A DNA stretch of 64,000 nt from Cokeromyces recurvatus (Eukaryota > Mucoromycota > Mucoromycetes > Mucorales > Mucoraceae): NCBI RefSeq assembly GCF_025118155.1, contig NW_026251390.1, positions 992,001 to 1,056,000 of the forward strand, in the 5' to 3' direction. The notes below the pieces were generated by a model that made no database searches, was not told the origin of the DNA, and worked only from the letters and a program-made list of their open reading frames with translations. The stretch's first letter is position 1. Each line of letters opens with the position of its first letter. Position numbers and translations under genes: made by a program. Shown in pieces: positions 33,601 through 46,565 of the stretch.

Positions 33601-36600
33601 TCAAGGGTAAACCAACTCCAAGATAAAGGTCAAGCCATTTTAAAGAGTATTCAACAGGCCATCACTACTATTATGACATTTGATCATAATAATAATAATA
33701 ATGAGTCCCTTGAAGACGATGTTAAAGAATTTGGCAAAGATATTATACAGCTTTGGTTACAATCTGGCTCTCAGTTACCTTATCCAACTTGCCCTGAGGA
33801 TGCTAGATCTACACGGCCTTCCACTGAAGATGACAATATATCTTTTCAAGTTGCTAACACTGTTAACAAAATTTACACCGAACTACAAGAGCTCTATTCT
33901 AAACAATTGACAGTGCAACTTCAAAAATTACAAAGTCATCTTGAATATCGCTCACAGGTTGAAGAATGGTGTCAACAAACTAAACAAACGATAGATAATA
34001 TCAAAAAACAGACTCGGAGCTTATCAGAATATAGCTTTGATTCAAGTACAGCCATTATTCTTCATTCTGGTAAAGTAGTTGATATTGACTCATGCCGTCA
34101 TTTAAATCAAAGTGTGATGGAGGACAATGTAAATCAGCTTGTAGAACAATGGAAGGCACTACGAGATGTGAAAAGCACTCACGTTGATCTTCATGCTCTT
34201 ACAGAAGGAGTATATAGTGATTTAAAAACTGCTACTGAGGCCTTGTTAGAGGCCCAAAACCAGTTCAATCATTGTTTTACCAAATGTGAGATCCGATTAC
34301 GATGGCAAAAGCTTTGGAAACAACAATGGCTGGCTCTCCAAGAGCTTTCGGAGAGTATAAACGAATGGGATAAGAAAAGGTCCCTCTCTATCGATTTAGT
34401 AGCACTAGAAGATGAAATGCAAGGGTATCAGAATACGATCATGGAATATATTGACCAACAAGCATCACTTGAATCACTCTATGATGCTCTTCTAAAAGAC
34501 AAAGACGATGTCAGCACGAAACAGCAACAAGATCTATACAATCTTACAAGCAGATTACAAGAGTCTATTCATGATTGTTTGGTAGAAATCCGAAAACTAC
34601 AGCAATACTATAAATGGGAGCAATGCGTTAATAATGAACTCAAGGTGTGTGAGGAATTAGTGTCTGCTATTGAAAAACAAATTGAAACAGACTTTCGTTG
34701 GTCATCAACAAATCATCATACTATCAATGAGGAACAGTTGGCCAGTTTGAATGTTAATATTGACAAAGAAATTGATACATTAAACATCTTGTCAAATGAT
34801 GTATCGGCTCAATCTCAAGACGAACGTCTAAAGACAGCCCAAACACAGTTAAAAAATCACAAACTATATTTGAATCAGGTTGTCAAACAACATACTATTG
34901 TATGTCATGTATTAAATCGTATCCATGATATAGAGTCTATAGCAGAAAGAGTGAAAACTCAACTTTTAGTACAAGATCATTCACCTAACATGAGCAAAAT
35001 ACTCAAAGACTACAAAGAACATGTAGAGCAAATCGATGACTATACAAAGCAAGTTATGATTTATCCCATTTATTATCGTAATGAAAAGGATGCTGCACAT
35101 AATGCTATCATACAGGATATGTTAATCGAACGTCAGTCACATTTGACTGAGTTAGGTAATACATTGGAAACGATTGTACAATCAAGGGAGCATATGTCGC
35201 GTTGCAAAGCAGCTGAAGCATCTTATTTTACAGAAGCTGAGGTTGTCTCTAACTGGATTAGTGAAAGACGCAAACAGCTTGAACGACGACAATATGAAAC
35301 GATTGAAGATTTACGAATAGCGATTGTACATCATACCAAGCCAATTCAATCAACATGTATTCAAAGTTTAAAAAATGTGGCTCATAAGTATGTATCCATT
35401 ATCCAGGATGAAGGTAATAACGATTTACAAAAATTTAAAACAAGCATAATAAAGTCAATCATGAGTCGGCAAGCTACTATTGAATTAGATTATGAACAGC
35501 TTGTCGAAGATATAGCTGAATATAACCAGAGGCTTTCAAAGGAGCTTCATCATAAGGAGCTTTTGCAACTGCAATCTCAATTTGAATCACAATGTGAAGC
35601 ATTACGAAAAACGATTGAGACTATATGTCTAGATGATATTAGTGAGCAAGTAGCTATCGAATGGCAAGCAAATTATCTGAAAGACCTTGAAATAGTACTG
35701 GAACAAATCAAGACACGCATGTCATCTACTACTACTACTACTACTACTATTGTGAAACAGTTTGATGTTCTTCAACATCAAGTAAAAGAACGTATAAAGG
35801 TCGCTCATCATCATCGTTTAAAGAAAGAATATTTCACAGTTATTGATAGCTTAAATAACTTTCTGAAGAATGTCAAGGACCAACTTTGCGATTTACAGCA
35901 AAACTGTCCTTTAATAATTCAAGATAGTTCTAAAGATAATAAGAAACGTCTTGAGGCTATCACAATTCAAATCTCTAATATTGATAAAGACTTTAATCAC
36001 TATTATGAGCATTATACGAAACTTAATTTATTGAATCAACTTTTGCAAGATAGTAAGGTGAATAAATCCCAAACGAAGTTGGAGCAACGATGGCAGTATA
36101 GTAAGATACAGATAGGAGATTCCAAATATCATCTAGCAAATTTCAAACAATGGGTTGAACTACATACAAATCTAGATAATATCAGAGACAACTCACTTAA
36201 AGATATTCAGGACCAACTACAGGTATTTGATCCAACAGATACGGCTACATATCTAGATGTATCGTTATTAGACACATTACGCCATTCGCTTGACTCTTAT
36301 CAACAGACAGCTTCTCATCTACCTGTCGATAAAAATTCCACTATCTTTAAACAAAGACATGATGAGCTGATGAATAAAGTTGAAGATGCTCAGACAAAAG
36401 TGGATCAACATCAAGCGATGATTCGGCAGTATAGTGATTTTGTTAGCTGTCAAGAATCCGTTCGTATTTGGTGTCGGCATGCTCTTGATGAAGTTCAAGC
36501 CATCCTTCTTAATGATAACCACCAACTGGTAGGGTACGATGATTTAGAAACCCAATACACACACATCATCAAGGCCTTCTCGATTCGAGAAAATACATAC

Positions 36601-38607
36601 CAAACATGTGTTTATCAACTCAAGACTGTTATCCAGCCCCATATTGATTCTTTTACAGGAAAATACGAAACAAAGGATATTCAACAGCAACTTACAGAAA
36701 GTGTTGAAAAATGGCAAGATACTATAGCCAAAGCTCATGCTGCACATGAAATAATGAAATCAGTTATAGGGCATAGCAAAAGTGCTTATGATATTCGGTC
36801 ATGGCTTGACAGTTGTCAATTAACGATCACCAACCTGAATACTAAACAGACTGTCCTGGGAGTTGATAGATTAACACAAAAAATGACAAATTTTGAAAAA
36901 GTGATTATATCTTTTAGAGATATATCAGAAAAATTATTGGAGAAAGAGGAAGGATGGATAAATGATATTGTCAGGGCTACTGCAGATAAGGTCGAAAATC
37001 AATGGATATCTACCCGTGATGCTCTGAAACAGTTGAAAGAATCTACAGATGAGTTGATTATGATTCAAACGATAGGACAAATCAAGGACCTCGTGGATGA
37101 CACGAAAAGGTCTGTTGAAAGTATAGTAGAATTGCCTAATATAGAACAACTTGATAAAGAAAAACTTTTATCATTGCCACGTAAGATAGGAATTCAAAAT
37201 GTTCAGAAACAATTGAACGAGAAAGAACAAGAAATGATACCACAAATCGAAAATGAAATAGAAAAGTTGAATAAAACGATATTATCTGGCAATGCAACTT
37301 GTAAGCAATCCTTTGAGGAATTAAAACAAGAGATGACCAGTCTGAAAGACAAATTTGTAGAAAAATATAAAATGATCGAAAGTTTCATGTTGTTTGGTTC
37401 TTATTTAACTCAAGTAGATGAGATTTGTATTTTGCAAAGTTCTTTAGAAGAAGCAATTAATCGAGCATCACCTCAGCATTCTAATTTTTTAGTCAATTCT
37501 CGTGTTGATCTACAGGCTAAACTGATCGAACTAGAGGCTCGCTTTAAATATTATGATCAAAGAATCAATCAACATTTACAAGAATCTCAAAGTTTAGCCC
37601 AGAAAATTCAGAACACGATTGTGAATGCTTATCTAGCAGAAATGAAATCGAAACAAGCATACACACAACAACAGTACAAGACACGCAAGATTGAGTTGAG
37701 TAGAATTAATACGTTAGACAATTTTAAGAATTCAAATCAACAACGTCTTCGAAAATCATCCTTACCAACACGAAAGGCATCCTCTTTACTAATGAAGTCA
37801 CTTGAGATATCTACGAGTAGCCATGTTGTGGGTCATCCCGTGATACTTAATCCACGATTTACGTCACGATCTGGTAGTAGTAGTGGCAGTAGCAGCAATC
37901 ATGATAGTAGTAGGTACTTGTCTCTACCTCCTCGTCAATCATCTAAATCAGCCACTAATCTCAAGACAACATCAACTGCGTCAAACATGTATGTTGCTGA
38001 TCCCGATAATATTTTAGACATAGAAATCGGACGTATTGTTAATGAAACACCTTATCATATAAAAGTGAAAATGGTTCCTGGCGAAGTAGGTCGATATTGG
38101 TTTGGTAATGTAAATCCTAAACTTTGCTATTGTCGCGTTCTAAAGAGTAAGATGGTTATGGTACGTGTGGGTGGAGGATGGACAGAATTATCACAATTTC
38201 TTAGAGATCATGCACTTTTTGAAGGTGAATTTATACCCAAAAGGGAGAGAGAGCAGCAGTCTAAATCTCCTACATTTCAAGAAGGGTTTATAGAGACTCA
38301 AAGAGTAGTTACAGGGAAATATAATATAGATAATAACAAACGAATGATGCTTCCTACGAGTAATTCTTCTTCTTCTACAACTACTCAACAGATAGGCTAT
38401 AAAGAAGGAGACAAATTTATTGCAGTAGATTCAATGGGAAATCAACTTGAGGTACAGATGAAAAAGGTTCCTAGCAATTATATAGCCCAGAGTAACAGTA
38501 GTACAATTTCCAATCATACCAATAATTATACCAAAAAACGTCTTGCAAGGAAGAAAGAGAAAAATAAGATAAATGAACCCAATTCCTTAAATGTGAATAA
38601 AAAATAA
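30642..38607 (+). CDS. Giant spectrin-repeat protein with C-terminal GAS2 domain (spectraplakin-like)
   Basis: Two exons, 30642..33342 and 33437..38607 (94-nt phase-1 intron), give 2,623 aa. Residues about 50-150 show a divergent calponin-homology-like pattern (VLAWLQKELTIY...NF, then DDWLGEPLVCLAHRFFPAA). About 2,200 residues of helical heptad-rich sequence with regularly spaced Trp follow (such as RIAGWVKDVRIWFLEAERI, WESQHAKASLWI, VVSNWISERRKQLERRQYE, SVRIWCRHALDEVQ), typical of spectrin repeats. Near residue 2424 the GAS2/GAR domain begins (DIEIGRIVNETPYHIKVKMV, then GRYWFGN, LCYCRVLKSKMVMVRVGGGW). GAS2 domains bind microtubules, and with spectrin repeats and a CH domain this is the plan of animal spectraplakins, which link microtubules to actin. 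The CH call is tentative. A Ser/Lys-rich tail follows. Confidence 0.85.
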
Positions 38608-38810
38608 AATAAAATAATGAATGAAAATGCAAAAGCAGTAGTATAATATGAATAACTAAAGAATGAAGAAGAGACGATGAAGAATGATATATAAAAAAAA
38701 AGCTTTAGATTTGGTATACGCAAAAGAAAACTACTAAAAACAATTCTTATTGCATGCATCACTATAAAATGCTGACAGTTCTTAATAACCAAAGTATTCT
38801 ATAAAATACC

Positions 38811-38849
<39 letters not shown>

Positions 38850-38903
38850 TATATATATATACATCGTATCATATTATATCAACATAACATAATATATCCT
38901 TTA
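38608..38903. other. Convergent intergenic gap with a CA microsatellite
   Basis: Shared 3' flank of the spectraplakin-like gene and glyoxalase II. It contains (CA)n at about 38815-38842 followed by TA repeats. Confidence 0.6.
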
Positions 38904-39908
38904 TTAAAAATCATCTTTCATTCTTCGAAGTTGACCCAAGATGTCAACCTGTTTTGCCTTTTCAGGATGATGTACAATATGTTTAAACACTTCAGGTAAA
39001 TCACATCGAATAAATGGATTTGTCAATTTTTCGTTACCAATTGTTGAAGGCGTTGTACATTTAACTTGCTGAGCCCATTTCTTTTTTTCTTGAATATCCT
39101 TATTATGAGGCTCAACAGACTCTGCAAACTTGAGATTACTCAAAGTGTATTCATGTCCAAAATAGACTTTAGTGTTATCGGGTAAGGCAGCCAATTTAGA
39201 AAGAGCTTCCCACATCTCTTTAGCTGATCCTTCAAAGAAGCGACCACATCCCGAACTAAAGAGACAATCACCTGTAAACACAGCACGATCATCGTCGTTG
39301 TTTTCAACATAATAGCAGATATGGTCCATTGTGTGACAGGGAGTGGTTATGGCACGAATGGACAATGAACCTAATTGAATGGTTTCATTATCTTTGACAA
39401 TGTGATTTACGCCATTGACTTTTTCAGAACCACCATAACACTTGATTTTTTCGGGTTCAAGCTTTTTTAAAAATGAAGTATTACCGCCAGCATGATCGTG
39501 ATGATGATGCGTTGTAAGGATCCTATATAAAATAGTTGTTAATTTTTTTTTTTTTTTAAAAAAAAAAAGAAAAAAAAAACGAGAGACGCATTTATGCAGA
39601 CTTTTACATTGATAATGTATAATCAGGGTATTCACTCAAAGCCTTTAGTATATTATCAGGTTCAACTGGATCTACAGCAGCAGCTATAATAAATAATATT
39701 GAGTAAATAGTATATTATGGACATGTATGCTTTACCTTTTTTTGAACTTTCGTCTAACAAAATGTATGCATAACTATAATAATACATTAGTAAACGCACA
39801 CACATGTGTTAAACATGGTCATGACTTTTACTTGTCTTGAAAACAGTTGACAGGTTTAATAATCATTCTTCTTGTAATGTAAGATTTCAGTTGCTGAGAA
39901 AGAAGCAT
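38904..39908 (-). CDS. GLO2: Hydroxyacylglutathione hydrolase (glyoxalase II)
   Basis: Hydrolyses S-D-lactoylglutathione to D-lactate and glutathione, the second step of methylglyoxal detoxification. Four exons (39832..39908, 39736..39773, 39608..39683, 38904..39522) join in phase to 269 aa. The metallo-beta-lactamase metal motif THHHHDHAGG is complete. Further ligands are in TPCHTMDHI and FTGDCLFSSGCGRFFEG, and the C-terminal substrate-binding part has YFGHEYTLSNLKFA and ends with a basic LGQLRRMKDDF. The protein starts either at MLLSQQLKSY or 14 residues on at MIIKPVNCFQDNYAYIL, where most family members start. The extra N-terminal segment (SQQLKSYITRR) is basic and could be a mitochondrial signal. 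Confidence 0.95.
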
Positions 39909-39969
39909 TTAACAAGTAAAAAAAAAAAAAAAAAAAAATGACAAATTTATACGAATGCTGTAGTAATTA

Positions 39970-41701
39970 TTATGTAATGAATTTATTTACAAGTATTTCA
40001 CTATTTTTAGTCATCATAATGACTTCTTGGTCCGCAATCACATTAATATCAAGACCATCAGTGTTAAATGAGTTAATTATTTGGCAGGTTTCTATGTCCA
40101 TGACTTTAAGGCATCCTTTCTCGTTTAGAGTAAATAATAAAGTACCTAAAATATTAAAAGCCATAATTTTCTCGTCTAACTGATGAACACACAATAGGTG
40201 TAAGTTAGGATCTAACGTATAAGGCAATAACATCTCATATTTCTTGGGTTCTTGATATAATTGAATAGCCAATTGCTTTAGTGCTTGTGTCCCTTGATGC
40301 CACCAAGGATATATATAAGGCATGTCTAACTCATCTTCTTTAGATAATATTAGCAGCTGATTATTATCGACTTCTTGCTTAAAAGGATTCCACTTTACAG
40401 AAAGTAACTTGGATATATCCCATATCTTGATACAACATTTACTAAATTCATCATCATCTACAATAACCAATCGTAGTCCATAAGGAATGAGTCGTTCCAA
40501 ACTTTCATAACAAGAAAATGGGGGGCTAATGGCCCAAGCTATCTCCAACCCCCAAGAAAATGAATGACTGGTGGTACCAGGAATAATGCCCACTCTAATA
40601 CCAAATCTCCAATCATAAATTGATATTGCATCTGTTTCTCCAATAAAAACCAAGTGATTCAATTGGAAAGGATATCGTAAATGCATCAAACATCTTGTAG
40701 CAGATCCTAATCGAACAATAGAAATTAACGACATTGAAGATGAATATTCATCAGGTTTAACAAATTCATTTATTTCTTCATTCCATTCCAAATGATGTCG
40801 AGATGGATCTAGTTCATCATCTGAGGCAGATAGATCAAATTGAATAATTTGTCCATAACTTGCATATCGTGGTAAAGTGGGCCCAAAGGCTATCATATAG
40901 CATGTTGTATACTTTACTGTATGCTTAGGTGCTACTATATTCAACCATGATAGCGACATGGTTTCAGCGTTAAAAAAGAAAACTTGTCTTCCTAGAAATA
41001 TCTTCTCTATATTGACATGGCCTAGACAAACAATACGATTGTTGTCTAATAAACGATAAATAAATATCACTTTCCATATAAATACTTGATCATCATCTAT
41101 TAACGGCATATTTTCGCCTAGAACAATAGAAAATAAATGTGTCCTTTCGCCTTGTTGTTGTTTTACCGTTTGAAGTCCTGCAATTTGGCATGTCCAGGAA
41201 GGTGGTATAGAAAATGAAAGCTTAAATTCAGCTATTGTCGTATATGAGGGATATTTAAGAAATGCGACCGTATATTGCCCAATATGGTCTAAATTATCTT
41301 TTATCATTGCCACCAAGCCTTCATTTGTTTCAGGATCAACATTAAAAACAAACGTCTCTCCAATTTTATCAGAAAAAGGACATGTTAAGTTGAATCGACG
41401 GGTAACATGATTATGCTGTTTTGTTAGCGATACCATGAATGCTTTCCAGTCAATCAAAGAATTTTTCATAAGAATATTTCGGGACCATGAAGGATATTTG
41501 ACTTTAAATAAGTAATACCATAAAAATGGGTTATTTGAGATTCTAAACAATAAATGAGAAATATATTACACTATCATTTTACACCTTTAGTTGCTACCTG
41601 TGAAACTTTTTGCATACTCTTTGAAGTGATACCAAGTTATTGACATCTTTAATGGCATATTTAAATATTAAAATTAGTAATTCATCTGGTAAATGTTCCA
41701 T
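39970..41701 (-). CDS. F-box protein with a beta-propeller-like C-terminal part
   Basis: Two exons, 41598..41701 and 39970..41542 (55-nt intron), give 558 aa. The F-box is at the extreme N terminus (MEHLPDELLILIFKYAIKDV, LVSLQRVCKKFHRISNNPFL) and is completed only by joining the exons. The remaining 450 residues are beta-rich with recurring Trp/Asp-containing strands (HLVFIGETDAISIYDWRFGI, LRLVIVDDDEFSKCCIKIWD, NILGTLLFTLNEKGCLKVMD), suggesting a degenerate WD-like propeller. Such proteins are substrate receptors of SCF ubiquitin ligases. The substrate is unknown. It could also be an SCF-independent F-box protein. Confidence 0.8.
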
Positions 41702-41750
41702 AAGGCACCATTAATAAGATTTTTTTTTAACAGATTAAAAGAGTTCTTTT

Positions 41751-41803
<53 letters not shown>

Positions 41804-42229
41804 AAAAGTTTTAGCTTTAAATGAATTAAAATATAGCCAAATAAAATAAAGAAATTAATGGAAATGACGAAAAAAGTAATCATCTTTTTTATTCCAATTA
41901 TTTTTTTATCGTATCTTTTCTCTTCTAAATAGTTTCTAGAAGAGGTAATCATGTTTAAAGCGAAAAAAAAAAGTAAAAAAAAACTAAATTTTCAATAAGT
42001 TTAATTGCTTGTTCATGATTAAAGAATTGTCTTTCGGATAATGAGAAAGATTACTGCCTTTAAGGAATACACAGCAGTGATGAAAAATAAAATAAAATAA
42101 AACACAAAGAATAATTGGCATCTATGTAAAATACTTGACGAATCAAATTATTATTAATCTATTATACTTTTATTATTTCTTCATAAACTCTTCATTTACA
42201 TAGACCGACCAACAAAATATTTACATAGC
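41702..42229. other. Intergenic with a 45-50 nt T tract
   Basis: Promoter side of the F-box gene and 3' side of RPB12. A poly-T run spans about 41753-41801. An apparent poly-Lys frame on the minus strand across it is not a gene. Confidence 0.6.
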
Positions 42230-42525
42230 TTAACGAGCTTCAAATTGCACCACTAAAAATACATGATTTAAATTAATAACTTTGAAAGCATCATGTAATA
42301 ATGTTCCTTACTTCTTTTGGTTCTCTTTTTATACATGATTCTATGACCACAATCTTGACAACGAATAGGCTCTCTAGGTTTTAATTGATTTTCTGCGCCA
42401 CAATCTACAATATAATCGATAAATAACTATTATAGCTATAAAAAAAAAAAAAAGAACTAATTACCAGCACATAAATAAGTCATGGCGACTGGTTGACGAA
42501 TAGAAGTGCCTTGATAACCTTCCAT
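42230..42525 (-). CDS. RPB12: RNA polymerases I, II and III subunit RPABC4 (RPB12)
   Basis: Shared zinc-ribbon subunit of the three nuclear RNA polymerases, 58 aa. Exons are 42465..42525, 42312..42404 and 42230..42252, all joining in phase. Four zinc ligands are in YLCADCG and [18 protein letters not shown], and the protein ends RMVQFEAR, closely matching the family ending (RTKRLVVFDAR in animals). Length matches the 58-residue metazoan subunit. Each exon is too short for a simple open-frame search. It is divergent from the eIF2B-beta gene with 176 bp between the two start codons. Confidence 0.95.
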
Positions 42526-42603
42526 TACAAAAAGTTTAGGAAATAGCTGTAAAGAGGAATAATAATAATTTGCAGCTTTACTTTATACATAATGTAAACA
42601 GTC

Positions 42604-42639
<36 letters not shown>

Positions 42640-42701
42640 AAAAGATATATCCTCATAGGCAGAAAAATAGTTTTAATTTTTTCCTTTCAGTGTATACATA
42701 A
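42526..42701. promoter_or_regulatory. Divergent promoter between RPB12 and eIF2B-beta
   Basis: Both start codons face outward from this 176-bp gap. It contains a T run of about 32 nt (42605-42636), a poly(dA:dT) element of the sort that excludes nucleosomes in fungal promoters. The bidirectional use is inferred from arrangement alone. Confidence 0.5.
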
Positions 42702-43494
42702 ATGAGTATTCCTAGAGCCCTTGATATACAAATAGAAAATTTTATCCAAAAGCTTAAAAGAAGGTAGTAAAAAAAAAAAAGGGGGTTTTTTTTTAGTTTT
42801 TTTTTTTTTGTTCAACTAATCCGTTCTTTGCTAGGCAAATTGTTGGCTCATTCTTTGTCGCAAGAGAAACAGCCTTCATTCTTCGTCAAGTTGTTTCTAT
42901 TTCACGTTGGCGCGATGCTCATGTTCTTATTGATATTGTAACACAAGTTGGCACTCGTTTGTCTGCTGCTCAACCTAACGGTAAAAATCTTGATTAAATT
43001 AATTATTTCTGTCTGTTCTAACTTTTAAAATGGATTAGAACTTGCTATTGGAAACATTGTGAAGCGTGTATTAAAAGTCATTCGAGAAGTTTCAAGAGGC
43101 GAATTAGACTCAAATGACAATCGAGAAGAGAAAACAACTTTATCAACTGACATGGACGACGAAGACGATACAGCCTCAGACGAAGAAATAAGCCCCTCAA
43201 CCGCTCCTCGACCTGAACTTTCAACACAAACATCCATGTTTCGATTACTAGCTGACATGTCTACTTTAACTACTAAAGAACAAAAGAGACTTGAGAATGA
43301 AAAGAGAATTAGAGATACATATCATTTAAAACCTTTGATCATTCAAGAAATTACTGATGAAATTATTGCAGATTTAGATACAAAGGATACAGCTTCAATT
43401 TATAAGGGGATCGCTGATCAAGCATTAGATTTCATTCATGCAAAGTAATGTACACAGTTTACTAGACATCTTTTTTATACTAATGTTATAACTT

Positions 43495-43525
<31 letters not shown>

Positions 43526-44319
43526 GATAGTGAAGTGATCATGACCATTGGTATTTCGAGAACAGTGCAAGAATTCTTAGTAAGAGCTGCACAAAAGCGT
43601 AAATTTCAAGTAATTGTGGCTGAAACCGCACCAACGTAAGATAAGATTATATGAAAAGGAAAAAGAGTATAGATACAAATAAGTTAATTCTAATTATCTA
43701 CAGATATCAAGGTCATGAAATGGCTCTTTCATTATCAAAAGCAGGTATTGACACTACAGTGATTGCTGACTCTGCAATTTTTGCAGCTATGCCTCGTGTC
43801 AATAAAGTTGTGTTAGGTGCTCATGCAGGTATATAAATATTTATTTTTTTTTTTAAAAAAAAAGGCATGCCTATCATATAGACTTATTTTATTTTACATA
43901 GTATTGGCTAATGGAGCTCTTGTATCAGTTTCAGGTTCACATCTATTAGCAGCAGCAGCAAAGCATCATTCAACACCTGTCTTAGTCTGCACTGCGTTAT
44001 ATAAATTATCACCTCTGTTTGCATATGTTGCAGACGCATTTAATGTTACGGTATCTCCTCAAAATGTGATGAGTTTCCAGGAAGGATCAATCATTGATGA
44101 TATTACGATTAGCAATCCATATTATGACTATGTAGGACCTGATTATGTCAGTTTATTTATTCATAATCTGTAAGTTTAAATCTCAACTTTTTTTTTTTTA
44201 TAATGAAATGAGAGAGACACTAACACATTTTATTATCTAATAGTGGTTCTGCACCTCCTACTTATGTATACAGACTTATTAATGATAACTATGATCCTGA
44301 AGATTCTACTCTTTTATAA
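42702..44319 (+). CDS. GCD7: Translation initiation factor eIF2B subunit beta
   Basis: Regulatory subunit of the eIF2B guanine-nucleotide exchange complex, which recharges eIF2 with GTP and senses eIF2-alpha phosphorylation. Seven exons (42702..42763, 42835..42980, 43039..43444, 43531..43635, 43704..43828, 43902..44169, 44244..44319) join in phase to 395 aa. The N-terminal helical part ([20 protein letters not shown]) is followed by an acidic insertion ([13 protein letters not shown]). The C-terminal Rossmann-like domain has [60 protein letters not shown] and [14 protein letters not shown], ending at [17 protein letters not shown]. This sequence of motifs is diagnostic for the beta subunit. 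Its stop codon is only 9 bp from that of the convergent peroxiredoxin gene. Confidence 0.96.
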
Positions 44320-44328
44320 AATAAACAT

Positions 44329-45504
44329 TTATTCATTTGTACTTTCAAAAAATTCTTGAGAACCCTTTGGATCAGGCTTAATTGCCTTTTCACCTTTAGT
44401 CCAATTAGCAGGACAAACTTCACCATGTTCATCAGTGAATTGAATAGCTTCAATCACTCTAAGAGTTTCGTCAACAGAACGACCAATAGGTAAATCATGA
44501 ATAGTAGCAATTCTGAGAATACCCTTTGGATCAATAACAAACAAACCACGAAGGGCAACACCTTCCTTTGGAATCAAAACTTTTTTTTTTTGGAGAGAGA
44601 GAGAAAGTATTAGATAATTATGTATGAAAAGAATGCATAATAAACATTCATTTAGTTACCATTATAACTTGAAGCAATTCTCTTATGAATATCAGAAACT
44701 ACATTATAGTTTTTTAAGTATACATACGCTATTTACCATGTTAAATATATACTTACCAAGTGGAATATTGATACTTCCAAGACCTCCTTGCTTTCTAGGA
44801 ACATTTGTCCAAGCTATAACGAAAAATGGATCAGTATATATGGAACACTTCTTTTTTTTTTCCCTAAGATTCTATCTTACCCAAGTGAGAATGAACATTA
44901 CTATAAAAAAGATATAATAATAATTAGTTAGCATGTAACACGCATACACACCCCCTGTCAAATAAAAATAGGTAATACTTTACTCCACACTAATTCCGAC
45001 TACTTCAGCACCTAAATTTTTAAATTCCTCGATACGGTCACTGAAGGCAATAAGTTCAGTAGGGCAAACAAAAGTAAAATCAGCAGGGTAAAAGACCATC
45101 ACCACGAATTTGCCCTTGAAGTCGCTTAAGTTTAATTTTGTAATTTCACCGTTAACAAGTGCAGGAGCAGACCAAAGAGGGGCAGGTCCTATAATATATA
45201 ATATACTTTAGCTTAACGATATACATACATACATACATATATATATATATATATTTAGCTAATCATTACTTTGAACAGTAGCTTTGTAAAGCTGTGCTCT
45301 ATTATTGCTATTCATTCTATTATTATTATTGTTGTTGTTGGTTTTGGTGGTGATGCTGTTGCTGTTGCTGTCAACAGTATAAAAGGCTTTACGAGCCAAG
45401 ATATTGACACTAGGAAGAGCCTTAGTACATGCAATAGCTGCTGAACGAGTCAATAAACCAGCAGGTGCAATTGAAGTAGCTGTAATACGGCGAGCAGCAA
45501 ACAT
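44329..45504 (-). CDS. Typical 2-Cys peroxiredoxin with mitochondrial-type presequence
   Basis: Thiol peroxidase reducing H2O2 and organic peroxides. Six exons (45270..45504, 44984..45188, 44881..44900, 44757..44813, 44660..44698, 44329..44579) join in phase to 268 aa. The exon of 20 nt (DNVHSHL) is needed for the conserved [18 protein letters not shown] stretch. The peroxidatic Cys is in [13 protein letters not shown] and the resolving Cys in GEVCPANW. The C terminus ends EFFESTNE. The first 45 residues are Arg/Ala/Ser-rich with no acids ([16 protein letters not shown]), as in a mitochondrial presequence. An Asn run encoded by a microsatellite follows before the peroxiredoxin core ([15 protein letters not shown]). 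Family and 2-Cys type are certain; location is inferred. Confidence 0.95.
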
Positions 45505-45736
45505 CTCAAGTTTTTATAATAATAACAAGAATAAAAAAAAAAAAAAAAGGGAAAGAAAAAAAGACTAAAAAAACAGGATATATTTGTATTAAATCGGACA
45601 AGAAGGATTGTTTTTTTTGGCTGAGTTTTTTTTTTTTTACAGACAATAAAACAATAGACCTTCCTTTTTTTTTAACAATAAATAGTTCATGCGTGTATTA
45701 TTATTATTATTATTATTATTATAGAACAGGTCTATT

Positions 45737-46524
45737 TTATGTCATGTATGCTGTACTTTCTATTGAAGATATCCTTTCTGGCTCGTAATAATCTTGTACT
45801 ACAACATCCATACTTTGTCTTTGCTGTATTGCTTTATTTAAAAGCTGTTGATATATAGTATCATTGTAAGGGAAAACAGTACCATCACCTACTAACCCAC
45901 CTCTTACAGGAACTAGTTTAAGATATGGATTAGATTTAATCATCACCTATTTATATTAATACTTTACTAAACCATGTCCAGGGGTTGGTGCCCATGACAG
46001 ATTTCCAATTGTCACTCCTTGAACGCGTCCACAAATTAATTTGAGGCGGCATTTGAACAACCTCAAAGTTTTGTCCCGAGGTATCAAAATCAATTCTAAT
46101 TTCTATTGGCCTATCTGCTAAATGCTCGATTGTGGTTTCATTTTTGATTATGTAATAGACATGTACACCTGCAAATCCACAAACTGTTAATCCAAATATA
46201 AATGCTCTAATAAATAAAGTGAATATTACAAATACATTAGAATAGATAAACTACTTACATGATAATCAGTGCTAACCATTGCGCATCTATATTTGTATCC
46301 TAGTGTAGATGTGTGTAAGTGATTAAATGCATGACATCTATCTATATAACATTCTCTTTTTTACCATATCTCGTATTCCCTTTATGACTAATGGTAATGA
46401 GCTTACAAATACCCAAAGCCCGTATAATCCAGTATATAGCACGAATAGGAAAAAGAATTTGTAATTTTTAAATCCAACACAACCACTTACCCAGGGACAA
46501 TGACTATACGTTATAAAGATATAG

Positions 46525-46565
<41 letters not shown>

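Noticed and set aside
39538..39635. N-terminal extension of glyoxalase II through a poly-Lys stretch
   Set aside because: It is read-through of an intron. Upstream exons at 39608..39908 supply the conserved N terminus.
41674..41952. Poly-Lys frame on the minus strand
   Set aside because: It reads through a poly-A tract and overlaps the true F-box first exon in another frame.
45945..45970. Very short (16-21 nt) intron in the DHHC gene
   Set aside because: A 55-nt intron ending at 45913 joins PWTWF to PVRGGLVGDG in phase and matches the family, so no micro-intron is needed.
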